From an uncultured Actinomycetes bacterium (lineage in GTDB: Bacteria > Actinomycetota > Actinomycetes > Mycobacteriales > Mycobacteriaceae), in NCBI GenBank assembly GCA_903911165.1, contig CAIWCQ010000219.1:1-5250 (forward strand): 5,250 bases of DNA. Reading direction: 5' to 3'. Position numbers and translations under genes: made by a program. Position 1 is the first letter of the stretch, and the number at the start of each line of letters is the position of its first letter. The notes below the pieces were generated by a model, which worked only from the letters and a program-made list of their open reading frames with translations, did not search any database and was not told where the DNA came from. Of the stretch, positions 1-5,250 are shown in pieces.

Positions 1-39
1 AAATCACGACCCTGGTACCGATCTAGCGGAGGCGACGGG
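1..39. other. Left-edge spacer with no recognisable feature
   Basis: These 39 bases follow the TAG stop of the membrane-protein gene. I see no hairpin, Shine-Dalgarno plus start, or coding continuation that can be supported. In M. tuberculosis a short-chain dehydrogenase gene (Rv0687) comes next, but nothing of it is identifiable here. Confidence 0.4.
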
Positions 40-1008
40 CTAGAACGGCATTCCCAGCATCCGGGTGATGCTCGGTGGCGGGAAGAGCGTGCCAAGGACG
101 ATCGCGCCCACTCCGATCGCAACGGCCCCGCCCACGACTCCGCCGACCACTTCCTCGGGCCGCGGCAGCTGCGGCATGCCCGGCGGCGGCGGCAGCCCAG
201 GCAGCACCAGCGGCGGCAGGGCAGGCAGCGCACCGAGGGCGCTGAGCGCGGTCATGCTTGTGGCGAGCTGCTCGGGAGTCGGCAGCGGCGGCAGCGCAAG
301 GGGTGACGGCACACCCAACGGCGGTGCAGCGGCAGCGGCGGCGAACGCAGCATTCAATCCGGAGAGGTCGGGCAATGCCGGCAAGGTGCCCAGCATCGCG
401 GATCCGGCTGCCGTGGCGGCGGCGGGCGCCGCCAGCGTGTTCTGCAGCGCTGTGAGGAGGGGCTGCCCGTTGTTCGCAAACGCTGCGAACAGAATGAGGT
501 CACCCAGCACTAGGGCGACGGAGTTCGCTATGGCTACCGAACCGCCGATGATGGATCCCGCCACGTTGGCCGCCTGGGCGTTGGCTTGTGCAGCAACCAG
601 CGGAGCTAACAGCGCGTCCCAGTTGAAGGTCGGACCCGCCGGAAACGCAGACGCGGCCGGTAGTTGCGACGCGGGCAGTGGCGGCGGTGGCGGCAGCGCA
701 GCGGATCCGCTCGGGGTGAACCCGAACTGAGCGACGTCGCCGGAGGTGTCTGCCGTGCTGCTCACCGGGCCGTCACCGAGACCAAACATCGACAAGTCTG
801 TTGGATCGCCGGTCGACGGGGCAGGCTCTGGCTCGATGGCCTGGACCGAGACGGGCGGTTCGAGTGGTTTCAGTGCGGTTGTGCTCGGCCGGGGATCACC
901 GGAGAACATGAGGGAAAGCGTCCCGCCAATCAGAGAAACCACCAGGGCGACCGCGGTACCGGCAGTGACCAGCGCGCGCCGGCGCGACTTAGTCTCATCA
1001 GATTCCAC
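40..1008 (-). CDS. Ala/Pro-rich membrane protein of unknown function, downstream of tuf (Rv0686-like position)
   Basis: Function unknown. From the GTG start the product has 322 residues; an alternative TTG at 1021-1023 would give 327. In the 327 numbering, a short charged N-terminus with SRRR (13-16) precedes a hydrophobic helix at about 17-40. This is a signal-anchor pattern, predicting a cytoplasmic N-terminus and an exported body. No lipobox is seen, and the protein appears to lack cysteine. A Pro/Ser/Thr/Glu-rich linker follows (about 43-135), including five prolines at 111-115, then a hydrophobic Gly/Ala segment (154-182), a long Ala/Leu/Pro region with LPALP motifs (214-218, 266-270), and a second hydrophobic glycine-zipper segment (292-314) close to the C-terminus RMLGMPF. 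The two late hydrophobic segments resemble each other. The stop is TAG. In M. tuberculosis the gene after tuf, Rv0686, is annotated only as a probable membrane protein; orthology is inferred from position and composition. It has a putative promoter of its own beyond the tuf terminator, so it is probably not a true str-operon member. Confidence 0.85.
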   Translation of the reverse strand: MESDETKSRRRALVTAGTAVALVVSLIGGTLSLMFSGDPRPSTTALKPLEPPVSVQAIEPEPAPSTGDPTDLSMFGLGDGPVSSTADTSGDVAQFGFTPSGSAALPPPPPLPASQLPAASAFPAGPTFNWDALLAPLVAAQANAQAANVAGSIIGGSVAIANSVALVLGDLILFAAFANNGQPLLTALQNTLAAPAAATAAGSAMLGTLPALPDLSGLNAAFAAAAAAPPLGVPSPLALPPLPTPEQLATSMTALSALGALPALPPLVLPGLPPPPGMPQLPRPEEVVGGVVGGAVAIGVGAIVLGTLFPPPSITRMLGMPF

Positions 1009-1016
1009 GATTCCGT

Positions 1017-1021
1017 CTCCC
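1017..1021 (-). promoter_or_regulatory. Shine-Dalgarno deciding the start of the membrane-protein gene
   Basis: GGGAG on the minus strand lies 8 bases upstream of GTG at 1006-1008. The in-frame TTG at 1021-1023, five codons earlier, overlaps this motif and has no Shine-Dalgarno of its own, so the GTG is preferred. Confidence 0.6.
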
Positions 1022-1066
1022 AACCGCGGGCGACAAACCCGTCATTCGGGCGCCACGCGTACCTCG

Positions 1067-1075
1067 ATTTTAGCA
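1067..1075 (-). promoter_or_regulatory. Putative extended -10 promoter of the membrane-protein gene
   Basis: The minus strand reads TGC TAAAAT, a TGN extension followed by a TANNNT hexamer, as in many mycobacterial SigA-type promoters. A transcript would start near 1060-1061, leaving a leader of about 53 bases before the GTG at 1008. No TTGACA-like -35 is seen; that region (about 1090-1095) overlaps the last arm of the tuf terminator. TAAAAT stands out in this GC-rich sequence, but the call rests on a short motif and its position. Confidence 0.5.
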
Positions 1076-1090
1076 CGCTGGCAAACGGAC

Positions 1091-1120
1091 GCGGCGCCCG
1101 TCATTTCTGACGGGCGCCGC
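1091..1120 (-). terminator. Intrinsic-type terminator after tuf
   Basis: A perfect inverted repeat has 13-base arms at 1108-1120 and 1091-1103 around a 4-base loop. As RNA from the minus strand it is GCGGCGCCCGUCA, loop GAAA, then the complementary arm. Eleven of the 13 pairs are G-C and the loop is a stable GNRA tetraloop. It begins 16 bases after the tuf stop. The sequence after the stem (GTCCGTTTGCC) has only three consecutive Ts, so it lacks the U-tract of an E. coli-type terminator; U-poor hairpins of this kind are commonly proposed as terminators in mycobacteria. It probably ends the str operon, possibly with read-through. The symmetric hairpin could also form in plus-strand RNA. Confidence 0.8.
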
Positions 1121-1136
1121 TTCGTTGCAGGTCAGA

Positions 1137-2327
1137 TCACTTGGTGATCTTGGTAACCCGTCCGGCGCCGACGGTGCGGCCGCCTTCGCGGATCGCGAAA
1201 CGCAGACCCTCATCCATGGCTACCGGCTGGATCAACTTCACCGAAATATCGGTGTTGTCACCCGGCATGACCATTTCCGTACCCTCCGGCAGCGTGACCA
1301 CGCCGGTCACGTCGGTGGTGCGGAAGTAGAACTGCGGACGGTAGTTGTTGAAGAACGGCGTATGCCGCCCGCCCTCGTCCTTGCTCAGGATGTAGACGCT
1401 GCCGTCGAATTCGGTGTGCGGAGTGGTGGTACCGGGCTTCACGACGACCTGCCCGCGCTCGACGTCCTCGCGCTTGATGCCGCGTACCAGTAAACCGACG
1501 TTGTCGCCGGCCTGACCCTGGTCGAGCAGCTTGCGGAACATCTCCACACCGGTGACCGTGGTCTTGGTGGTGGTGAGCTTGATGCCGACGATCTCCACGT
1601 CCTCGTTGACGTTGATCACGCCGCGCTCCACGCGACCGGTCACGACGGTGCCGCGGCCGGTGATCGTGAAGACGTCCTCGACGGGCATCAGGAAGGGCTT
1701 GTCGGTCTCGCGAACCGGATCCGGCACCGACTCGTCGACGGCGTCCATCAGGTCCTCGACGCTCTTCACCCACTGCGGGTCACCCTCGAGTGCCTTCAGC
1801 GCCGACACCCGGATCACCGGTGCGTCCTCGTCGAACTCCTGGGCGGCCAGCAACTCGCGGACCTCCAGTTCGACGAGCTCCAGGAGCTCCTCGTCGTCGA
1901 CCATGTCGGCCTTGTTCAGCGCCACCAGGATGTAGGGCACGCCGACCTGACGAGCCAGCAGCACGTGCTCGCGGGTCTGCGGCATCGGGCCGTCGGTGGC
2001 CGCGACCACCAGGATCGCGCCGTCCATCTGGGCGGCACCGGTGATCATGTTCTTGATGTAGTCAGCGTGACCGGGGGCGTCGACGTGTGCGTAGTGACGC
2101 TTCTCGGTCTGGTACTCCACATGGGAGATGTTGATGGTGATACCGCGCTGACGCTCCTCGGGCGCATTGTCGATCTGGTCGAATGCGCGCGACTCGTTCA
2201 ACGTCGGGTACTTGTCGTGCAGAACCTTGGTGATAGCCGCGGTTAGCGTGGTTTTGCCGTGGTCAACGTGACCGATGGTCCCGATGTTGACGTGCGGCTT
2301 CGTCCGCTCGAACTTCGCCTTCGCCAC
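1137..2327 (-). CDS. tuf: Elongation factor Tu (aminoacyl-tRNA delivery GTPase)
   Basis: EF-Tu carries aminoacyl-tRNA to the ribosomal A site as a ternary complex with GTP and is usually among the most abundant cytoplasmic proteins. The product is 396 residues, the standard mycobacterial length. The G domain (about 1-200) has GHVDHGKT (19-26), RGITI (61-65), DAPGH (83-87), NKAD (138-141) and SAL (175-177). Domains 2 and 3 follow, with [13 protein letters not shown] near 225 and the C-terminus [14 protein letters not shown] before a TGA stop. The start is GTG at 2325-2327, with a strong AGGAGG 8 bases upstream; it gives the family N-terminus [20 protein letters not shown]. tuf lies 88 bases after fusA and is followed 16 bases later by a strong hairpin, so it is probably the last gene of the str operon. 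All GTP-binding residues look intact. Confidence 0.99.
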   Translation of the reverse strand: MAKAKFERTKPHVNIGTIGHVDHGKTTLTAAITKVLHDKYPTLNESRAFDQIDNAPEERQRGITINISHVEYQTEKRHYAHVDAPGHADYIKNMITGAAQMDGAILVVAATDGPMPQTREHVLLARQVGVPYILVALNKADMVDDEELLELVELEVRELLAAQEFDEDAPVIRVSALKALEGDPQWVKSVEDLMDAVDESVPDPVRETDKPFLMPVEDVFTITGRGTVVTGRVERGVINVNEDVEIVGIKLTTTKTTVTGVEMFRKLLDQGQAGDNVGLLVRGIKREDVERGQVVVKPGTTTPHTEFDGSVYILSKDEGGRHTPFFNNYRPQFYFRTTDVTGVVTLPEGTEMVMPGDNTDISVKLIQPVAMDEGLRFAIREGGRTVGAGRVTKITK

Positions 2328-2415
2328 TTCTGTGTCCTCCTGGACTTGTTGGTGCTTTGGTTAAAGCAGTGATGTTGTATTCAGTTGTGTTGCAACGTAG
2401 CCGACGAACCAGCGT
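2328..2415 (-). other. fusA-tuf intergenic leader, relatively AT-rich, with a small hairpin
   Basis: This 88-base spacer is the longest gap between str-operon genes in the window. Of the 60 bases at 2341-2400, 25 are G or C, well below the surrounding GC-rich coding sequence. It is rich in A and C on the sense strand and contains the 8-base palindrome GTTGCAAC at 2389-2396. At 2353-2368 it has a small perfect inverted repeat, TGCTTT, AACC, AAAGCA as read on the minus strand, 11 bases upstream of the Shine-Dalgarno. The six-pair stem is too weak to be a terminator. I found no -10/-35 pair good enough to call a separate tuf promoter. It probably serves as a mostly unstructured leader for tuf. 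Confidence 0.5.
2336..2341 (-). promoter_or_regulatory. Strong Shine-Dalgarno of tuf
   Basis: The minus strand reads AGGAGG followed by ACACAGAA and the GTG start. It is the best match to the anti-Shine-Dalgarno sequence in the window, fitting a very highly expressed protein, and it sets the GTG as the start. Confidence 0.85.
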
Positions 2416-4518
2416 TTACTGACCCGTTGCCTTCGCGATAATCTCCTTCGACACGTTAGCCGGAACCTCAGCATACGAGTCAAACACCATGGAGTAATTG
2501 GCCCGGCCCTGGGTCTTCGACCGGAGGTCGCCGACGTAGCCGAACATTTCCGACAGCGGAACCTGCGCCCTGACGACGCGCGCACCGCTGCGCTCTTCCA
2601 TGGCCTGAATCTGGCCACGGCGGGAGTTGAGGTCGCCGATCACCTCACCCATGTAATCCTCCGGGGTGGTGACCTCGACGGCCATGATCGGTTCGAGAAT
2701 GACCGGTTGCGCTTGTGCCGCAGCCTTTTTCAGCACCTGCGAGCCGGCGATCTTGAAGGCCATCTCCGAGGAGTCGACGTCGTGGTAGGCGCCGTCGAGC
2801 AGGATGACCTTCACGTTCACCAGCGGGTAACCGGCCAGCACGCCGTACTGCATTGCGTCCTGGGCGCCGGCGTCGACCGAGGGGATGTATTCCCGCGGGA
2901 TGCGTCCGCCGGAGACCTTGTTCTCGAATTCGTAGGTCGCGCCGTCCTCACCGGTGAACGGCTCGAGTGCGATAAGAACCTTCGCGAACTGGCCCGAGCC
3001 ACCCGTCTGCTTCTTGTGGGTGAACTCGCACTTCTCGACCGCGCGCTTGATGGTCTCCTTGTAGGCGACCTGCGGCTTGCCGACGTTAGCCTCGACCTTG
3101 AACTCGCGGCGCATCCGGTCCACCAGGATGTCCAGGTGCAACTCGCCCATACCGCCGATGATGGTCTGGCCGGTCTCATGGTCCTGGTTGACCTTGAAGG
3201 TCGGGTCTTCCTCGGCGAGTTTTTGGATGGCCAGGGACAGTTTCTCCTGGTCGCTTTTAGTCTTGGGCTCGATCGCGACCTGGATGACCGGGTCCGGGAA
3301 GGTCATCGACTCCAGCACGACCTGGTTGCCCGGATCGCACAGGGTGTCGCCGGTGGTCGTGTCCTTGAGACCGATCACCGCGTAGATGTGGCCCGCCGAG
3401 GCCGTCTCCACCGGGTTCTCCTTGTTGGAGTGCATCTGGAACAGCTTGCCCAGACGCTCCTTCTTGCCCTTGGTGGCGTTAACGACCTGGGCACCGGAGT
3501 CGACCTTGCCCGAGTAGACCCGGACGTAGGTGAGCTTGCCGAAGAACGGGTGGGTGGCGACCTTGAAGGCCAACCCGGAGAACGGCTCGTCGACCGAGGG
3601 CTTGCGGATGACCTCGACGTCGTCCTTGCCCGGCGCGTGGCCGATGGCCGCCGCCACGTCCAGCGGGGAAGGCAGGTAGTCGATGACCGCGTCAAGCATG
3701 GGCTGCACACCCTTGTTCTTGAACGCCGAACCGCACAGCACGAGGTAGGCCTCGGAGTTGATCGTCAGCTTGCGCAGCGCGCCCTTGACCTCGGCGACGG
3801 AAAGTTCCTCGCCACCGAAGTACTTCTCCAGTAGGGCCTCATCGGTCTCGGCGACGGCCTCAAGCAGTTTGGTGCGGTACTCGGCGGCCTTCTCGGTCAG
3901 GTCGGCCGGGATGTCGATGACGTCATACTTCTCGCCGAGTTTGGTCTCGCCGCGCCACACCTTGGCGTTCATCTCCACCAGGTCGACGATGCCCTCGAAG
4001 TCACCCTCGGAGCCGATCGGCAACTGGATCGGGATCACCCGGGCGCCGAGGCGCTCTTCCATGGTGCGCACCGAGAAGTAGAAGTCCGCACCGATCTTGT
4101 CCATCTTGTTGACGAAGCAGATGCGCGGCACGTCGTATTTGTCGGCTTGACGCCACACCTGCTCGGACTGGGGCTCAACGCCCTCCTTGCCGTCGAACAC
4201 GGCCACGGCGCCGTCGAGCACGCGCAGGCTTCGCTCCACCTCGACGGTGAAGTCGACGTGGCCGGGCGTGTCAATGATGTTGATCTGGTTGTCATTCCAA
4301 AAGCAGGTGGTGGCGGCGGAGGTGATGGTGATGCCCCGCTCCTGCTCCTGTTCCATCCAGTCCATCGTGGCGGCGCCGTCGTGCACCTCACCGATCTTGT
4401 AGCTCATACCGGTGTAGTAGAGGATGCGCTCGGTGGTCGTCGTCTTGCCGGCATCGATGTGCGCCATGATGCCGATGTTGCGGACCTTGTTCAGGTCGGT
4501 CAGCACGTCCTGTGCCAC
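2416..4518 (-). CDS. fusA: Elongation factor G (translocase GTPase)
   Basis: EF-G is the cytoplasmic GTPase that moves tRNAs and mRNA through the ribosome after peptide-bond formation and, with ribosome recycling factor, splits terminated ribosomes. The product is 700 residues from the chosen GTG start, against about 701 in M. tuberculosis. The G domain shows the P-loop AHIDAGKT (19-26), switch-I RGITI (61-65), DTPGH (83-87) and NKMD (137-140). The domain III motif [10 protein letters not shown] lies near residue 450, domain [16 protein letters not shown] near 500, and the domain IV segment ending [11 protein letters not shown] near 580-592. The C-terminus is [10 protein letters not shown], then TAA. 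The same frame stays open to 4809 inside rpsG, but GTG at 4516-4518 gives the family N-terminus (MAQ-DVLTDL) and has a GGGAAG Shine-Dalgarno. One residue is missing after MAQ relative to M. tuberculosis. Position beside rpsG and tuf marks it as the canonical EF-G, not the fusA2-type paralogue. Confidence 0.98.
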   Translation of the reverse strand: MAQDVLTDLNKVRNIGIMAHIDAGKTTTTERILYYTGMSYKIGEVHDGAATMDWMEQEQERGITITSAATTCFWNDNQINIIDTPGHVDFTVEVERSLRVLDGAVAVFDGKEGVEPQSEQVWRQADKYDVPRICFVNKMDKIGADFYFSVRTMEERLGARVIPIQLPIGSEGDFEGIVDLVEMNAKVWRGETKLGEKYDVIDIPADLTEKAAEYRTKLLEAVAETDEALLEKYFGGEELSVAEVKGALRKLTINSEAYLVLCGSAFKNKGVQPMLDAVIDYLPSPLDVAAAIGHAPGKDDVEVIRKPSVDEPFSGLAFKVATHPFFGKLTYVRVYSGKVDSGAQVVNATKGKKERLGKLFQMHSNKENPVETASAGHIYAVIGLKDTTTGDTLCDPGNQVVLESMTFPDPVIQVAIEPKTKSDQEKLSLAIQKLAEEDPTFKVNQDHETGQTIIGGMGELHLDILVDRMRREFKVEANVGKPQVAYKETIKRAVEKCEFTHKKQTGGSGQFAKVLIALEPFTGEDGATYEFENKVSGGRIPREYIPSVDAGAQDAMQYGVLAGYPLVNVKVILLDGAYHDVDSSEMAFKIAGSQVLKKAAAQAQPVILEPIMAVEVTTPEDYMGEVIGDLNSRRGQIQAMEERSGARVVRAQVPLSEMFGYVGDLRSKTQGRANYSMVFDSYAEVPANVSKEIIAKATGQ

Positions 4519-4524
4519 AGAAGT

Positions 4525-4530
4525 CTTCCC
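4525..4530 (-). promoter_or_regulatory. Shine-Dalgarno fixing the fusA GTG start
   Basis: The minus strand reads GGGAAG, six bases, then GTG. It lies in the 61-base gap after rpsG and supports the GTG at 4516-4518 over in-frame starts inside rpsG. I saw no convincing promoter or terminator in this gap, so fusA is most simply read from the same transcript as rpsL and rpsG. Confidence 0.7.
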
Positions 4531-4579
4531 AATCTTTCGTAATGCCGTTGTCGATGGGTTCGGGTCTAGCGACCGGCTG

Positions 4580-5050
4580 TTACCAGCGGTAGTGGGCGAA
4601 GGCCCGGTTGGCCTCGGCCATCTTGTGGACGTCCTCGCGTCGCTTGACCGCGGCACCCAGGCCGTTGCTGGCGTCGAGAATCTCGTTGGCCAACCGCTCG
4701 ACCATGGTCTTCTCCCGGCGCGCCTTGGAGAAGCTGACCAGCCAGCGCAGTGCGAGGGTGGTCGACCGTTCGGGGCGAACCTCGACGGGCACCTGGTAGG
4801 TGGCGCCACCGACGCGGCGGCTGCGTACCTCCAGCGCCGGCTTGACGTTGTCCAGCGCGCGCTTGAGGGTGACGACCGGATCGGTGCCGGTTTTGTCGCG
4901 GGCCTGCTCCAGCGCGCCGTAGACGATGCGCTCGGCCAGCGATTTCTTGCCGCCCGTCAGGATCTTGTTGACCAGCTGGGTCACCAGTTGCGAGCCGTAG
5001 ACCGGGTCGTTGACCAGCGGACGCTTGGGTGCGGGGCCCTTGCGCGGCAT
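4580..5050 (-). CDS. rpsG: 30S ribosomal protein S7
   Basis: S7 is a primary binder of the 3' major domain of 16S rRNA; it nucleates assembly of the 30S head and lies near the E and P sites. The product is 156 residues, the usual mycobacterial length. It starts [20 protein letters not shown], has the S7 signature region [14 protein letters not shown] around residues 36-49 and the RNA-binding stretch [20 protein letters not shown] around residues 76-95, and ends [15 protein letters not shown] before a TAA stop. The start is ATG at 5048-5050, sharing its A with the last base of the rpsL stop (TAATG). An AAGGAG Shine-Dalgarno lies inside the end of rpsL, 8 bases upstream, so translation is probably coupled to rpsL. 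fusA follows after 61 bases. Nothing is truncated or unusual. Confidence 0.98.
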   Translation of the reverse strand: MPRKGPAPKRPLVNDPVYGSQLVTQLVNKILTGGKKSLAERIVYGALEQARDKTGTDPVVTLKRALDNVKPALEVRSRRVGGATYQVPVEVRPERSTTLALRWLVSFSKARREKTMVERLANEILDASNGLGAAVKRREDVHKMAEANRAFAHYRW

Positions 5051-5250
5051 TAGCTTTTCTCCTTCTTCGCGCCGTAGCGGCTGCGGGCCTGCTTGCGGTT
5101 CTTAACGCCCTGGGTGTCCAGCGAACCGCGAATGATCTTGTAGCGCACGCCGGGCAGATCCTTCACGCGACCGCCGCGTACCAGCACCATCGAGTGCTCC
5201 TGCAGGTTGTGGCCCTCACCCGGGATGTAGGCGGTGACCTCGACCTGGCT
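5050..5250 (-). CDS. rpsL: 30S ribosomal protein S12, C-terminal part (5' end outside window)
   Basis: S12 sits at the decoding centre of the small ribosomal subunit and affects tRNA-selection accuracy; it is the classical target of streptomycin-resistance mutations. The window holds the last 66 codons and a TAA stop. Against the 124-residue mycobacterial protein this is about residues 59-124, opening with [15 protein letters not shown] and ending in the basic tail [17 protein letters not shown]. The family motif [14 protein letters not shown] is intact. The lysine equivalent to K88 is AAG at 5161-5163, the streptomycin-sensitive form at that site; the other classical site, K43, lies outside the window. 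The final residue is serine, where I recall glycine in M. tuberculosis. The TAA overlaps the rpsG ATG by one base. The operon promoter must lie upstream, beyond 5250. Identification is secure. Confidence 0.98.
5059..5064 (-). promoter_or_regulatory. Shine-Dalgarno of rpsG, inside the rpsL coding end
   Basis: On the minus strand AAGGAG lies 8 bases before the rpsG ATG, within the lysine- and glutamate-rich last codons of rpsL. The stop and start overlap as TAATG. This suits translational coupling or reinitiation between S12 and S7; coupling is inferred, not shown. Confidence 0.75.

Noticed and set aside
65..730. 221-codon plus-strand open frame opposite the membrane-protein gene
   Set aside because: Its Gly/Ser/Ala/Pro-rich sequence mirrors the Ala/Pro-rich codons of the minus-strand gene. 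There is no Shine-Dalgarno or domain, while the minus-strand gene has a coherent membrane-protein layout.
1021..1023. TTG as start of the membrane-protein gene (327 residues)
   Set aside because: It has no Shine-Dalgarno of its own and overlaps the GGGAG that is well spaced for the GTG at 1006-1008. It remains possible and changes only five residues.
746..1147. Plus-strand frames running across the tuf terminator (746-1147 and 664-1110)
   Set aside because: They span the terminator hairpin and the intergenic region and show no family resemblance.
1258..1773. Minus-strand alternative frame inside tuf
   Set aside because: It is a frame-shifted shadow of EF-Tu, dominated by Arg, Gly and His, inside an intact conserved gene.
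2353..2368. Small hairpin between fusA and tuf as a terminator
   Set aside because: The stem has only six pairs, four of them A-T, has no T-run after it, and lies within an operon just ahead of the tuf Shine-Dalgarno.
2389..2394. TTGCAA in the fusA-tuf spacer as a -35 element of a tuf promoter
   Set aside because: No TANNNT-like -10 occurs 16-18 bases downstream; the nearest candidate, TACAAC, is only 10 bases away.
2707..3834. 375-codon plus-strand open frame opposite fusA
   Set aside because: It is wholly antisense to a highly conserved gene. Its Leu/Val/Asp/Arg-rich composition with no recognisable domain is typical of antisense frames in GC-rich coding DNA.
4519..4809. Extension of the fusA frame upstream into rpsG, giving a 797-residue protein
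   Set aside because: The extra 97 residues are arginine/proline/serine-rich out-of-frame translation of rpsG and the spacer. The GTG at 4518 with GGGAAG gives the conserved EF-G N-terminus and normal length.
1..5250. A novel multi-gene system, mobile element, CRISPR array or phage remnant
   Set aside because: No repeats, transposase, integrase, tRNA or attachment-site structure is visible. Four of the five genes are textbook translation genes in their conserved order, and the fifth has a likely mycobacterial counterpart in the same place.

Overview
The window carries most of the streptomycin (str) operon of a high-GC actinomycete, almost certainly a Mycobacterium or close relative, plus one unrecognised membrane-protein gene. 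All genes lie on the minus strand, so transcription runs from position 5250 down to position 1. The assignment rests on near-identity to remembered mycobacterial S12, S7, EF-G and EF-Tu sequences, GTG starts on fusA and tuf, and an Ala/Pro-rich membrane protein directly after tuf. The same order (rpsL, rpsG, fusA, tuf, membrane protein) occurs in M. tuberculosis, where the last gene is Rv0686. Species cannot be fixed from this window.

Layout in transcription order: the C-terminal half of rpsL (S12) runs in from the right edge and its stop codon overlaps the rpsG (S7) start by one base. A 61-base gap leads to fusA (EF-G, GTG start). An 88-base, relatively AT-rich leader leads to tuf (EF-Tu, GTG start). 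Sixteen bases after the tuf stop is a perfect 13-bp GC-rich hairpin with a GAAA loop and no real U-tract, the likely operon terminator. About 15-24 bases beyond it is an extended -10 element, then a Shine-Dalgarno and GTG start for the last gene, which encodes a membrane protein of about 322 residues. The final 39 bases at the left edge hold no recognisable feature.

Functionally, the operon supplies two small-subunit ribosomal proteins (decoding centre and head assembly) and the two GTPases that drive elongation: EF-Tu delivers aminoacyl-tRNA and EF-G translocates. The membrane protein is probably a separate transcription unit. Its function is unknown. It has an N-terminal signal-anchor-like helix, proline-rich linkers and two related glycine-zipper hydrophobic segments.

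I found no CRISPR array, mobile element, RNA gene or novel multi-gene system. The most interesting item is the internal repeat in the uncharacterised membrane protein. The str operon itself is ordinary.
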